A model generated the notes under the pieces. It was not told where the DNA came from and made no database searches. It was given only the letters and a program-made list of their open reading frames with translations. Of a stretch of 64,000 nt of DNA, positions 39,943 through 49,968 are shown piece by piece; within the stretch, counting starts at the first letter, position 1; each line of letters opens with the position of its first letter. Where the stretch lies: contig CP062007.1 of the NCBI GenBank assembly GCA_022749295.1, positions 124,001-188,000 on the forward strand. The letters are read 5' to 3'. Position numbers and translations under genes: made by a program. This stretch comes from Flavobacteriaceae bacterium GSB9 (GTDB lineage: Bacteria; Bacteroidota; Bacteroidia; Flavobacteriales; Flavobacteriaceae).

Positions 39943-41391
39943 TTATCGGTTTAAACCTTTTATAACATAAAGCATGCTGCCTTCGTTTCTGTCTGTATTA
40001 GGGTTTGCTAAAGGGTCGGTAAATAATGGGTTTTCCCAACCGTGGTTTTGGGTAATTAACAAGAAGGTACGGTCTACATCAATCGTTTCAGAAATATCGA
40101 TCATGCCAGTAATTTCCCAGTTTCTAGAAGTTGTGCCATAGCCCAATGATTCAGCGTATTCTTGGTTACACTCTAAAACGGTTTTAAGGTTTTTAGATGT
40201 AATGTTGTACTGGTACAATTGGGCGAAGTGACTCTTTTCTGGAGTATCGGGATATCCGTTTGGATCTTCTTGGATATACACATAGTTTTCGGTTACAACA
40301 ATGTTGTCTGGACTGTGGAATGCCTTAGCTTTTCCATCTAAAATGTCGCCATCCAATACACAAGTTATTGTGCCGTTAAGTGGATTGTTTTTATCTAAAA
40401 TAACATGGTAAATTCTTCCGTAAAATGTGCCTTTTCCTAACAAAGCATCCTTCTTTCTACCAGTAACGGCAAAAAAGAATTCTCTGTTGTTTTCTGCAGA
40501 CCCTCGTCTCCAGTCGATATCCTCAACTCTCGAGAAGCCCATAATGCCTTTTGCTCTAGATTCAGCTTCAAGCTCGTCTAAAGTTCTTTCGTTGTATTCT
40601 TCAAATGCAATATCGTAAGTAACACCTTCCTGCATATCCATTTCATAGTTAATCCCCTCGGTTAAAACTTTTAAACCGTAAAGGTTTCCACCGTGCAAGT
40701 CACCTTGGTTGCCAACGTACATAGCTAATTGGCCAGAAGGTATTTCGTTATCGCTAGTATCGTCACCAACAAGCACAACGGTTTTTCCTGGGAATGCATT
40801 TTTATGCATCGCCACGGCATTTTCAACCGACCATTGTCCTAAAGCTGGAAGGGTTTCAGCAATTGAGGCATCGGCGCCATCTTTATATGGGTCTGTTACA
40901 AAAACCGCTTTAGAAGTACCGCCCCATTCACCTCCAGAAAGGTATAATGGACCAAAGCCATGCTCTTCTGGGGTTATCATGGAACCAGAGCATTGGGCGG
41001 TACGAGCTGTAGCTTCTGCATTTAATATATATTCTCCAGCAACGGGCTTGAAAGTTTCGTCTAAAGTGATTCTAGCTACAGAGTAATCAGCTTCAATATT
41101 GTTTATTAAAGTAAAAGTGCCGTCGTTATTTTTTAAAAGTCCAGCACCGTCAGCCATACTGCCATAAACAAAGTTAGGTGTAATAGGCAATTCGTCTTCT
41201 GAAGACAATAGTGTGGTTACGTGTAAGTTTTTAAACCCTGGCTTTAAATCAAGTAGGTTAGGAGTAACCGAGCGATTTTTTAATACAATAGTTTTTTTGC
41301 CCTTGTTGTTCCCATGCTCAACAAAGTCTTTCATATCGCAAGACGTCAAAGCAGCACATGCAAAAAAGCTTAGTAAAATTGATTTTTTCAT
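39943..41391 (-). CDS. PhoX-like (DUF839) lipoprotein
   Basis: The 482-residue product has a lipobox (ALTSCDMK) and motifs recalling PhoX/DUF839 beta-propeller phosphatases: MADGAGLLKNNDGTFTLINN, SGGEWGG and AFHSPDNIVVTENYVYIQED. PhoX enzymes use iron and calcium, but I cannot confirm the metal ligands. It is the first gene of a pair with the di-haem peroxidase. Confidence 0.75.
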   Translation of the reverse strand: MKKSILLSFFACAALTSCDMKDFVEHGNNKGKKTIVLKNRSVTPNLLDLKPGFKNLHVTTLLSSEDELPITPNFVYGSMADGAGLLKNNDGTFTLINNIEADYSVARITLDETFKPVAGEYILNAEATARTAQCSGSMITPEEHGFGPLYLSGGEWGGTSKAVFVTDPYKDGADASIAETLPALGQWSVENAVAMHKNAFPGKTVVLVGDDTSDNEIPSGQLAMYVGNQGDLHGGNLYGLKVLTEGINYEMDMQEGVTYDIAFEEYNERTLDELEAESRAKGIMGFSRVEDIDWRRGSAENNREFFFAVTGRKKDALLGKGTFYGRIYHVILDKNNPLNGTITCVLDGDILDGKAKAFHSPDNIVVTENYVYIQEDPNGYPDTPEKSHFAQLYQYNITSKNLKTVLECNQEYAESLGYGTTSRNWEITGMIDISETIDVDRTFLLITQNHGWENPLFTDPLANPNTDRNEGSMLYVIKGLNR

Positions 41392-41713
41392 TTTTAAGAT
41401 AATTTTAGTGGATTAATAGTTGGTGTAAAATTACCTTGATAGCCTTGAAGCGAGGTTATGAAAACTTTGGCTTTGAATGAAGATTTTGTAAATGTAACGT
41501 TACTTATGTAAAGAAAAGCTTAACATTTAAACTCATTCTAATTAATGTAAGTACAATTTAAGAAGTCTGCGGTTGATTTGTATTCCAAATGAAGTTGAAT
41601 GTTGTCATCTTGAGCGGCAAAGGTTTTAATTAGGTTTCGACTTCATTCAACCAGACATATAAATTGTTGGTAGTTTAAGGCCAATGGAAATATTTATATA
41701 GAACTCATGTTAA
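41392..41713. other. Intergenic region between the PhoX-like gene and the TIGR02757 gene
   Basis: This 322-base stretch has no convincing gene. On the minus strand, a TAATTTTA about 45 bases before the PhoX-like ATG is one base off the -7 consensus and may be its promoter. A phrase tgttgtcatcttgagcgg near 41600 looks like a degraded dispersed repeat. Confidence 0.4.
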
Positions 41714-42499
41714 TTAAAACTTTTCAAAAACTCCCAAACCAAAAAGGGCGAAGTCGTACTTTGCTGGGTCATTGGAGTCTAAGATTCTTAGTGCTGTATC
41801 CAATTCCAATAAAGCTTTGGTGTCATTTTGTTTTCTTTGCAGTAAGCCTAGTTTTCTAGCTACATTACCCGAGTGGACATCCAGAGGACAGGAAAGTTGG
41901 TTGGGCGATAAGGTTTTCCAAATGCCAAAATCTACGCCAGTATTGTTTGGGCGTACCATCCACCTTAAAAACATATTAATGCGTTTGGCTGCCGAATTTT
42001 TTAATGGATCGCTTACGTGTTTTTGCGTTCGCTTTAAATGGTCTATTTCAAAAAAAACAGATTTAAATTTTGAAATAGCGTGTTGAAGCGAATCTGCTTC
42101 GGCGTGTTTGGCAAATACCTGCTCTAAGCCTTGGTGGTGCTTATAAATATGATTTAAAGAGGTTATAAACTGAATGCAATCGACACCGTTAAACGTGCGG
42201 TGTACAAAGGGCAACAGTTGTTCTAAATCGGTATCTTGGTGATTTATTACAAAATCATGCGGGGCATGATCCAACAAAACCATGAGTTTTTTCGCGTTAT
42301 TGATAATACTTTTTCGATTACCCCAAGCAATGGTAGCCGTTAAAAAACCAGCTATTTCGATGTCCTCTTTTTTTGAAAACTGATGTGGAATTTGAATCGG
42401 GTCGCTTTCAATAAAATCCGGGTTGTTGTAAGTTTCAACTTTAGCATCAAGGAATTCTTTTAATTCGGATGGATTTAGCTTCAAAGCAGTATTATTCAT
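41714..42499 (-). CDS. TIGR02757 (DUF2400) family protein
   Basis: This 261-residue soluble protein matches TIGR02757, with HQFSKKEDIEIAGFLTATIAWGNRK, FLRWMVRPNNTGVDFGIWK and PLDVHSGNVARKLGLL. The helical arrangement is similar to helix-hairpin-helix DNA glycosylases, but the biochemical function is not established. Confidence 0.9.
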   Translation of the reverse strand: MNNTALKLNPSELKEFLDAKVETYNNPDFIESDPIQIPHQFSKKEDIEIAGFLTATIAWGNRKSIINNAKKLMVLLDHAPHDFVINHQDTDLEQLLPFVHRTFNGVDCIQFITSLNHIYKHHQGLEQVFAKHAEADSLQHAISKFKSVFFEIDHLKRTQKHVSDPLKNSAAKRINMFLRWMVRPNNTGVDFGIWKTLSPNQLSCPLDVHSGNVARKLGLLQRKQNDTKALLELDTALRILDSNDPAKYDFALFGLGVFEKF

Positions 42500-42656
42500 G
42501 GTTAAATATCTACCTCAAAAATACAATTTTTCTATTGGAGTAACCGAATATAATATCGATAAACGGTAAAAATATCGTTTAAACGGTAAAAAATCATTCA
42601 AAAGCCATACTGAAAATAACATTTATTACGTTATTTGATGAACTAAATTTTATGTT

Positions 42657-43466
42657 ATGAGAAAATTAATAGTCCCCATTTTAGCCATTTTTCTTATGGG
42701 CTGCGAAGAAACTGAAGAAGCCACACAAAGTGTTGATTCAGCAGCAGCTTTAGAGGCGTTAACCGAATATGTTACAGTAAACAAAATATTTCAAGATGTT
42801 GGAAATAATAGTGGCGATGCCCTTTTAACGGCTGAAAATACTACCGGATCGCGATCGGCAAAATCTAAAAGTGAAGGGCCAACTATTACCGTGTCTCCAA
42901 TGGATTTAACAACATTCCCTAAAACCACAACGATTGATTATGGTGCAGGTGTGTTGTGCAAGGATGGTGTTACTAGAAAAGGTATTGTGACCGCAGTGTC
43001 AACGGGATGGTACAGAGAAACAAACAGTGTGCACACCACTACGTTTGATAATTATTATCATGAAGACTTTAAAGTTGAAGGCAACCATGTGGTCACCAAT
43101 CTGGGAGCTAATGCCGATGACCAATTGCAATACAGTGTGGTTATCGATAATGGAAAAATTATCATGCCAACTGGAGCAAGTATTAACTACACCGAAAATT
43201 CAACTAGAACTTGGGTGGCTGGAGCTGATACACCTTTCAATATTTGGGATGACGAATACAAACTGGATGGTTCGCAAACAGGAAAAAGTTCAAAAGGTGT
43301 ACCTTATACCTTAACTATTGAAGAAGATTTACATGTTTTGTTACTGCCACGCGGTATAGAGGCAGGGATACTTGACGTAAGTGTTGGGAGCATCAACAAT
43401 ATAAAAATCAATTACTCGGCTTCTAACATTACTATTTTTGGAGAAACTTATCCGTTTGGAAATTAA
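42657..43466 (+). CDS. Hypothetical lipoprotein
   Basis: A 269-residue protein with a short signal peptide and lipobox (FLMGCEETEE), then a beta-rich body that includes TTIDYGAGVLCKDGVTRKGIV. It resembles the small secreted lipoproteins common in Flavobacteriia. I do not recognise a domain with known function. It stands as a single gene. Confidence 0.75.
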   Translation: MRKLIVPILAIFLMGCEETEEATQSVDSAAALEALTEYVTVNKIFQDVGNNSGDALLTAENTTGSRSAKSKSEGPTITVSPMDLTTFPKTTTIDYGAGVLCKDGVTRKGIVTAVSTGWYRETNSVHTTTFDNYYHEDFKVEGNHVVTNLGANADDQLQYSVVIDNGKIIMPTGASINYTENSTRTWVAGADTPFNIWDDEYKLDGSQTGKSSKGVPYTLTIEEDLHVLLLPRGIEAGILDVSVGSINNIKINYSASNITIFGETYPFGN

Positions 43467-43529
43467 TCGTTAAAAATTAATTAAATAGATATAAGGTTTG
43501 TAGCGTTTACAATGTGCTGTAAACCTTTT

Positions 43530-44207
43530 TTATTTTGAAGGCTGGTCAGTAATAATTTTGCCATCAACCATAGTGAGTTTTCTATCGGCCATGTCGGCAA
43601 GCTCTTCGTTATGGGTCACAATAACAAAGGTTTGTCCAAACTCGTCACGCAGTTTAAAAAAGAGGTTGTGTAGGTTTTCGGCGCTTTCACTATCTAAATT
43701 CCCTGAAGGTTCATCGGCAAAAATTAAATCAGGATTGTTTATTAAAGCTCTGGCAACAGCTACACGTTGCTGTTCACCACCAGAAAGCTGACCAGGTTTA
43801 TGGTCGTATCGCTGCGATAACCCTAAAAAATCCAACAACTCTTTAGCGCGCTTTTCGGCATTTGTTTTGTTAGTGCCTTTTATAAAAGCAGGTAAACAAA
43901 CATTCTCCAATGCTGTAAATTCGGGTAGCAATTGATGGAACTGAAAAATAAAACCAATATGTTCATTTCTAAACTTAGCCAAGGCTTTATCCTTTAAAGC
44001 GCTAACATCGGTTCCGTTAATGTCCAGCTTGAAAGATGCTTTAGACGAGGCTTTGTCTAACGTGCCCAGAATTTGTAAAAGTGTTGTTTTTCCGGCACCA
44101 GAGGCGCCTACAACCGAAACGATTTCCCCTTTTTCAATATGGAGGTCAACACCCTTTAAAACGTGTAAATCACCGTAATATTTATGAATGTTTTTTGCTT
44201 GAATCAT
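43530..44207 (-). CDS. lolD: ABC transporter ATP-binding protein, LolD type
   Basis: This 225-residue ATPase has Walker A GASGAGKT (residues 34-41), the Q-loop [16 protein letters not shown], the signature [15 protein letters not shown], and Walker [15 protein letters not shown]. The NLDSE and [13 protein letters not shown] details are those of LolD/MacB-type ATPases. It would energise release of lipoproteins from the inner membrane; the membrane partner is not in the window. Confidence 0.9.
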   Translation of the reverse strand: MIQAKNIHKYYGDLHVLKGVDLHIEKGEIVSVVGASGAGKTTLLQILGTLDKASSKASFKLDINGTDVSALKDKALAKFRNEHIGFIFQFHQLLPEFTALENVCLPAFIKGTNKTNAEKRAKELLDFLGLSQRYDHKPGQLSGGEQQRVAVARALINNPDLIFADEPSGNLDSESAENLHNLFFKLRDEFGQTFVIVTHNEELADMADRKLTMVDGKIITDQPSK

Positions 44208-44330
44208 TGGTTGAAAAAAATCAGTGGTGAAATTACTATTTTATGTTTTCCTGTACAATTTCAAATGCCTTTTTTATTGTGGTATCCATTTTTAGGGCTA
44301 TATTTATTTGAAAAATAAAATTTATGGGCC

Positions 44331-44918
44331 ATGCCGTATAAGAGTTTTGAAGAATATAATTTAAAAGTTACCGACGACGTTAAGGCGAGATATGAACATA
44401 TAATAAGCGATTTGGGAGAAAACCCTAGTCGCGAGGGCTTACTAAAAACCCCTGAGCGTGCCGCCAAGGCGATGCAGTTTTTAACCCAAGGGTATCATCA
44501 AGATCCAGTTGAAATATTAAAGGAAGCCATGTTTGAAGAGACTTACGACGAAATGGTCATTGTTAAGGATATAGAGTTGTATTCGCTCTGCGAGCACCAT
44601 ATTTTGCCATTTTTTGGAAAGGCTCACATCGCTTATATACCCAACGGACAAATTGTTGGGTTGAGCAAGTTGCCTCGTGTCGTTGACGTTTTTGCACGGC
44701 GATTACAGGTTCAGGAGCGTTTAACCGAACAGATTTTAGATTGTATAAACGACACCTTAAAACCTCAAGGCGTGGCGGTCGTTATTGAGGCATCGCACAT
44801 GTGTATGATGATGCGTGGCGTTCAAAAGCAAAACTCGGTAACCACCACTTCGGGCTTTAGGGGACAGTTTGAAAAAAGTGAAACCAGAAATGAATTTTTA
44901 AAGCTCATCGGGAAGTAA
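44331..44918 (+). CDS. folE: GTP cyclohydrolase I
   Basis: FolE opens the GTP ring to begin tetrahydrofolate or pterin synthesis. The 195-residue protein has the zinc site in [21 protein letters not shown] and the second zinc cysteine in [14 protein letters not shown]. It is of normal length and complete. Confidence 0.97.
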   Translation: MPYKSFEEYNLKVTDDVKARYEHIISDLGENPSREGLLKTPERAAKAMQFLTQGYHQDPVEILKEAMFEETYDEMVIVKDIELYSLCEHHILPFFGKAHIAYIPNGQIVGLSKLPRVVDVFARRLQVQERLTEQILDCINDTLKPQGVAVVIEASHMCMMMRGVQKQNSVTTTSGFRGQFEKSETRNEFLKLIGK

Positions 44919-44962
44919 TTATGGTATATTTCTTGTTTTGTTTATAGAAGAAAACGTATGGC

Positions 44963-45229
44963 ATGAATAAATACAAAGTATTAATAATAGGTGTCATTTT
45001 AGATGCCTTAGGTTATGTTTCTTTTTTTATACCTGGTGTGGGTGAGTTTTCAGATGTGGTTTGGGCGCCCGTTTCAGGTTGGTTAATGACCAAACTTTAC
45101 AAAGGGAAACCCGGTAGAATTGCCGGAGTCATCGCTTTTGTAGAAGAGGCTTTGCCCGGATTAGATGTTATTCCAACCTTTACTTTAATGTGGTTGTACA
45201 CCTATGTTTTTAATAAAAAAAAGGAATAA
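44963..45229 (+). CDS. Small conserved membrane protein
   Basis: An 88-residue product with two or three membrane helices, a GxF/G-rich loop PGVGEFSDVVWAPVSGWLM, and a positively charged C-terminus. I know no function. It follows folE by 44 bases and precedes a clear terminator shared with secA. Confidence 0.65.
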   Translation: MNKYKVLIIGVILDALGYVSFFIPGVGEFSDVVWAPVSGWLMTKLYKGKPGRIAGVIAFVEEALPGLDVIPTFTLMWLYTYVFNKKKE

Positions 45230-45244
45230 TTGAAAAATGAGTAT

Positions 45245-45277
45245 AAAAAAACCGATAGATTTCTATCGGTTTTTTCT
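45245..45277. terminator. Bidirectional terminator between the membrane protein gene and secA
   Basis: A perfect stem aaaaaaccgatag/ctatcggtttttt with a short loop lies between convergent genes and works on both strands. Confidence 0.9.
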
Positions 45278-45299
45278 ATTGTTGTAGTTGTAAAAGAAT

Positions 45300-48200
45300 T
45301 TAATTCTCATCAATCAAAACCCAGTCGCCTTTGGCAATTAAAGGTTCGGCTTGTTTGTATTTTAAGGTTTTGTTCTCACCATTTAAAACATGTTTAATGG
45401 TAACACGGTCGTTACGGCCTATTTTTGGTCTGTCGCGAACAATGGTTTCCACAACTTCCGGTTTACGTTGCGTGTTTCCAGCGGCTCGGCTTTGCGCAGA
45501 GCGTTCATCTAAATTAGGGATTTCCTCTTTTGTGGTCTGCACCTTTTCCTGTTTTCTTGCTCTGGCCTCTTGAATGGTGTCTTGTGTTTCTTGTGGCAAT
45601 TCACCTTTAAACAAGAACGAAATCACATCTTTGTTCACTTGGTCAATCATCGCTTTAAACAGTTCAAAAGCCTCAAACTTGTAAATTAAAAGCGGGTCTT
45701 TTTGTTCGTGAACGGCTAATTGTACCGATTGTTTCAACTCGTCCATTTTACGTAAATGCGTTTTCCATGCATCATCGATAATAGCAAGCGTAATATTCTT
45801 TTCAAAATCGGTGATGAGTTGTTTTCCTTGGCTTTCGTAAGCTTTTTTAAGATCGGTCACCACATTTAAACTCTTAGTGCCATCGGTAAACGGAACTACA
45901 ATGCGTTTAAATTTATCACCTTGGTTTTCATAAACATTTTTAATTACTGGGAAGGCGATTTCAGCATTACGTTCCATTTTTTCTCTGTAATGCTCAAAGG
46001 CCGCTCTGTAGATTTTTGAAGTAATTTCCTGTGCTGATAATTTCCCGAATTCCGCCTCAGAAACAGGCGAGCTCATTGAGAAATAGCGAATCAATTCAAA
46101 TTCAAAATTCTTGAAATCATTGGCGTTTTTGTTGGTTTCGGCAATACCTTCCGTAGTATCGAAAATCATATTGGCCAAATCTACACGAAGCCTTTCTCCA
46201 TGAAGGGCATGCTTACGACGTTTATAAACCACCTCACGCTGGGCGTTCATCACATCGTCATATTCTAACAATCGCTTACGAACACCAAAGTTGTTTTCTT
46301 CCACTTTTTTCTGGGCGCGCTCAATAGATTTTGAAATCATGGAATGCTGGATAACTTCACCTTCTTTTAAGCCCATTCTATCCATCATCTTGGCGATACG
46401 CTCGCTACCAAAAAGGCGCATAAGGTTATCTTCGAGCGATACATAAAATTGCGAACTTCCTGGGTCTCCTTGGCGGCCGGCACGACCACGTAACTGCCTA
46501 TCAACACGACGCGAATCGTGGCGTTCGGTACCAACAATGGCCAATCCACCAGCTTTTTTAACCTCGTCGCTTAATTTAATATCGGTACCACGACCCGCCA
46601 TATTGGTGGCAATCGTTACTTGACCCGCATTACCGGCTTCTGCAACAATTTCGGCTTCTTTTTTATGTTGTTTGGCGTTTAAGACGTTGTGCGGAATTTT
46701 TCGGATACTCAACATTTTACCAAGCAATTCCGAAATTTCTACCGAAGTGGTACCAATTAATACTGGGCGACCAGCTTGCGATAATTGTGTAACTTCTTCA
46801 ATAACCGCATTATATTTTTCACGTTTGGTTTTGTAAACCAAATCTTCCCGGTCATCGCGCGCGATTGGTTTGTTGGTAGGTATTTCAACCACATCTAACT
46901 TATAGATTTCCCAGAATTCGCCAGCTTCGGTAACCGCTGTACCCGTCATACCAGACAATTTGCGGTACATTCTAAAGTAATTTTGAAGCGTTACCGTAGC
47001 AAAGGTTTGGGTAGCGTCTTCAATTTTTACGTTTTCTTTGGCTTCAATGGCTTGGTGCAATCCATCAGAATAGCGACGCCCGTCCATAATACGACCGGTT
47101 TGCTCGTCAACAATCATCACTTTATTGTCCATCACCACATATTGGGTGTCTTTTTCAAATAAAGCGTATGCTTTTAAAAGTTGATTAAGCGTATGGATGC
47201 GCTCAGATTTTACACCGAAATCTTTGAATAGCTCTTCTTTAAGTTCGGCTTCTTCTTCTTTTGGTAGATTTTGCTCTTCAATTTTAGCAACTTCAACACC
47301 TATTTCGGGAAGGATGAAGAAATCTGGGTTTTCTTTTCCAGAAATGTATTCCACCCCTTTATCGGTCAGTTCTATTTGATTGTTTTTTTCTTCAATCACA
47401 TAGTACAGCTCGGCATCAACCTTTGGCATTTCGCGGTTGTTATCCTGCATGTAAAAGTTTTCGGTTTTCTGAAGCAATTGTTTTACACCTTCCTCACTTA
47501 AAAACTTAATTAATGCCTTGTTTTTTGGCATACCACGATACACGCGAAGCAGTTGGAAACCACCTTCTTTAGTATCGCCATCGGCAATTAGTTTTTTGGC
47601 TTCGGCCAATACGCCAGTTAAATATTTACGTTGTACGGCAACAATATCGTCTACTTTGGGTTTCAGTTCGTTAAATTCGTGGTGGTCGCCTTTGGGTATC
47701 GGGCCAGAAATAATTAATGGTGTACGGGCATCGTCAACCAAAACGGAATCGACCTCGTCGACAATAGCGTAGTGGTGCGGACGTTGCACCAAATCTTCTG
47801 GCGCGTGCGACATGTTATCACGCAGGTAATCGAAACCAAACTCGTTATTGGTTCCGTAGGTGATATCGGCATTGTAAGCTTTTCTACGGGCAGCCGAGTT
47901 AGGTTTGTGATAATCGATGCAATCAACACTCAATCCGTGAAACTCGAAAATTGGTGCCATCCAAGCGCTATCACGTTTTGCCAAATAATCGTTTACCGTA
48001 ACTAGGTGCACGCCTTTTCCTGCTAGTGCGTTAAGGTAAACGGGCAAGGTGGCTACTAAGGTTTTACCTTCACCGGTTTGCATCTCGGCAATTTTACCTT
48101 GGTGCATGGCAACACCACCTATAAGCTGTACATCGTAATGTACCATATCCCAGGTAATGGGTTTTCCTGCGGCATCCCAAGAGTTGGCCCAAACGGCTTT

Positions 48201-48656
48201 GTCGTTGTCTAAAACCACATAATCTTTTTCGCCAGAAAGTGTTCGGTCGAACTCATTGGCCGTTACGGTAATAGCGGTATTGTTAACAAAGCGTTTTGCA
48301 GTTTCTTTTATCACGGCAAAGGCTTCGGGAAGAATATCGTTTAAAACGTCTTCGGTAATTTTATAGGCATCGTCTTTAAGCTTGTCGATTTGCTCGTAGA
48401 TATCTTCGCGCTCATCGATGTCTTCGGTATTTTCGGCTTCTTCTAAAAGCTTGTCGATTTGCTCGTCAATGGCTTTGTTTGCTTCGGCAATTTTAGCCTT
48501 AAACGTATTGGTTTTTTCTCTTAGTTGGTCGTGCGATAAAGCCTCTAGTGCGGCTTCAAACGATTTAATTTTATCAACTATAGGTGTTAGGGCTTTTACA
48601 TCTTGTTTCGATTTATCGCCAACAAACATCTTTAGTACAGAATCTAAAAAACTCAT
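45300..48656 (-). CDS. secA: Protein translocase ATPase SecA
   Basis: SecA drives proteins through the SecYEG channel. The 1118-residue length is typical of Bacteroidota SecA, longer than in E. coli. Motifs include Walker A MQTGEGKT (about residues 192-199), IVDEVDSVLVDDART, GRIMDGRRYSDGLHQAIEAKE, MAGRGTDIKL and GRAGRQGDPG. The C-terminal zinc-binding tail (CxCxSG) of E. coli SecA is not present. It is a single gene. Confidence 0.98.
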   Translation of the reverse strand: MSFLDSVLKMFVGDKSKQDVKALTPIVDKIKSFEAALEALSHDQLREKTNTFKAKIAEANKAIDEQIDKLLEEAENTEDIDEREDIYEQIDKLKDDAYKITEDVLNDILPEAFAVIKETAKRFVNNTAITVTANEFDRTLSGEKDYVVLDNDKAVWANSWDAAGKPITWDMVHYDVQLIGGVAMHQGKIAEMQTGEGKTLVATLPVYLNALAGKGVHLVTVNDYLAKRDSAWMAPIFEFHGLSVDCIDYHKPNSAARRKAYNADITYGTNNEFGFDYLRDNMSHAPEDLVQRPHHYAIVDEVDSVLVDDARTPLIISGPIPKGDHHEFNELKPKVDDIVAVQRKYLTGVLAEAKKLIADGDTKEGGFQLLRVYRGMPKNKALIKFLSEEGVKQLLQKTENFYMQDNNREMPKVDAELYYVIEEKNNQIELTDKGVEYISGKENPDFFILPEIGVEVAKIEEQNLPKEEEAELKEELFKDFGVKSERIHTLNQLLKAYALFEKDTQYVVMDNKVMIVDEQTGRIMDGRRYSDGLHQAIEAKENVKIEDATQTFATVTLQNYFRMYRKLSGMTGTAVTEAGEFWEIYKLDVVEIPTNKPIARDDREDLVYKTKREKYNAVIEEVTQLSQAGRPVLIGTTSVEISELLGKMLSIRKIPHNVLNAKQHKKEAEIVAEAGNAGQVTIATNMAGRGTDIKLSDEVKKAGGLAIVGTERHDSRRVDRQLRGRAGRQGDPGSSQFYVSLEDNLMRLFGSERIAKMMDRMGLKEGEVIQHSMISKSIERAQKKVEENNFGVRKRLLEYDDVMNAQREVVYKRRKHALHGERLRVDLANMIFDTTEGIAETNKNANDFKNFEFELIRYFSMSSPVSEAEFGKLSAQEITSKIYRAAFEHYREKMERNAEIAFPVIKNVYENQGDKFKRIVVPFTDGTKSLNVVTDLKKAYESQGKQLITDFEKNITLAIIDDAWKTHLRKMDELKQSVQLAVHEQKDPLLIYKFEAFELFKAMIDQVNKDVISFLFKGELPQETQDTIQEARARKQEKVQTTKEEIPNLDERSAQSRAAGNTQRKPEVVETIVRDRPKIGRNDRVTIKHVLNGENKTLKYKQAEPLIAKGDWVLIDEN

Positions 48657-48801
48657 GTGTATGTTGTTTTTATATTATGTGAGCTTAAAAAAAACAATGC
48701 GGTGTTATAATTAAGCTGCACGTTGTTTTAGGAGTATTTTGATGCTTTTTAAAAAGCACTCAAAGATACATTATGTTATTAGTTAAATTAAAAATAAGAA
48801 C

Positions 48802-48830
48802 AAAAAAAAAGCCTCAAATCGAGACTTTTT
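48802..48830. terminator. Terminator between the DUF2795 gene and secA
   Basis: Arms aaaaaagcctc and gagactttttt pair with one mismatch around the loop aaatc; T runs flank both sides. Confidence 0.7.
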
Positions 48831-48852
48831 AACTATTCTTTATGCTTTTATT

Positions 48853-49074
48853 TTAATATTCATCTTCATTCCAAAGATAATCTTCGTCTGTAGGATAGTC
48901 AGACCAGATTTCTTCAATTGAATCGTAAGATTCACCTTCATCTTCAATCGACTGCAAATTTTCAACAACTTCTAACGGTGCACCGGTTCTAATGGCATAA
49001 TCTATCAATTCGTCTTTCGTTGCTGGCCATGGCGCATCACTTAAATAAGATGCTAATTCTAAAGTCCAATACAT
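48853..49074 (-). CDS. DUF2795 family small protein
   Basis: This 73-residue acidic protein matches DUF2795 (WTLELASYLSDAPWPATKDELIDYAIRTG), a family of short helical proteins found across bacteria. It has no known function. The C-terminus is very acidic (EEIWSDYPTDEDYLWNEDEY). It lies between the cobalamin adenosyltransferase gene and secA. Confidence 0.82.
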   Translation of the reverse strand: MYWTLELASYLSDAPWPATKDELIDYAIRTGAPLEVVENLQSIEDEGESYDSIEEIWSDYPTDEDYLWNEDEY

Positions 49075-49250
49075 TTTATGTGCTTTTTATTTTTTGCAAA
49101 AATAAATTTTTAGTTTAAACACACAAGGAAAAAATGAATTATTTAATCATTAATTTTAAGAACGTATTCTTTTACAATTTAAACTTGTGCAAATTTATTT
49201 TCGCTAGTTAAATTTTATAGGTTTTTAAAGAAATTAATTAGATGTGAATT

Positions 49251-49823
49251 TCACTTTTTTTCCGCAATCCACTTAATTTCTTTCGCTTTCAAATCATAAG
49301 ACAATTTTCGTGCCAACACAAAAAGGTAGTCAGAAAGGCGGTTTAAATACGTGAGGGCATTACTGTCAAAAGGCTCTAGTTCATTAAGTGCTGAGGCTAG
49401 TCGTTCCGCCCTTCGGCAAACGCATCGTGCAATATGACAGAATGACACGGTTTGGTGCCCGCCAGGCAATACAAAGTGTGTCATGGGGGGCAAGGCTTCG
49501 TTCATAGTGTCAATTTCATGTTCTAAAAGCTCAATATCTTGGTTGGTGATTTTAACAATGTCTAAGCGTTCTTTTCCATTTTTTAAAATCGCTTTTTTGG
49601 GATCGGTAGCCAAAATAGCACCGAGCGTAAACAGTTTACTTTGAATTTCGAGTAAAATGTTTTTATAATGGTCGTTAATCTGTTGGTCACGAACCAGGCC
49701 TAAGTGCGAATTTAACTCGTCAACGGTTCCGTAACTTTCAATGCGAAGGTGGTGTTTTGGTACACGAGTACCTCCAAATAAGGCAGTAGTGCCGCGGTCT
49801 CCTGTTTTTGTGTATATTTTCAT
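49251..49823 (-). CDS. PduO-type ATP:cob(I)alamin adenosyltransferase
   Basis: This enzyme makes adenosylcobalamin from cob(I)alamin and ATP. The 190-residue protein has the ATP site KIYTKTGDRGTTALFGG at its start, the mid-protein VDELNSHLG, and the conserved CRRAERLASAL and YLNRLSDYLFVLAR. Its presence implies use or salvage of vitamin B12. Confidence 0.95.
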   Translation of the reverse strand: MKIYTKTGDRGTTALFGGTRVPKHHLRIESYGTVDELNSHLGLVRDQQINDHYKNILLEIQSKLFTLGAILATDPKKAILKNGKERLDIVKITNQDIELLEHEIDTMNEALPPMTHFVLPGGHQTVSFCHIARCVCRRAERLASALNELEPFDSNALTYLNRLSDYLFVLARKLSYDLKAKEIKWIAEKK

Positions 49824-49968
49824 GTTTTAAATATAAGGGTTAAAAATAAATCACCAATTCTTGGTATTGTAATGTGCCAAAAGTATTTATAATTTAACAT
49901 CGTTTTAACGGAAAAAACTTATTTTCGCTGGTTAGCAACAAAAAATCTTACAACCAAATCTAAAAACT

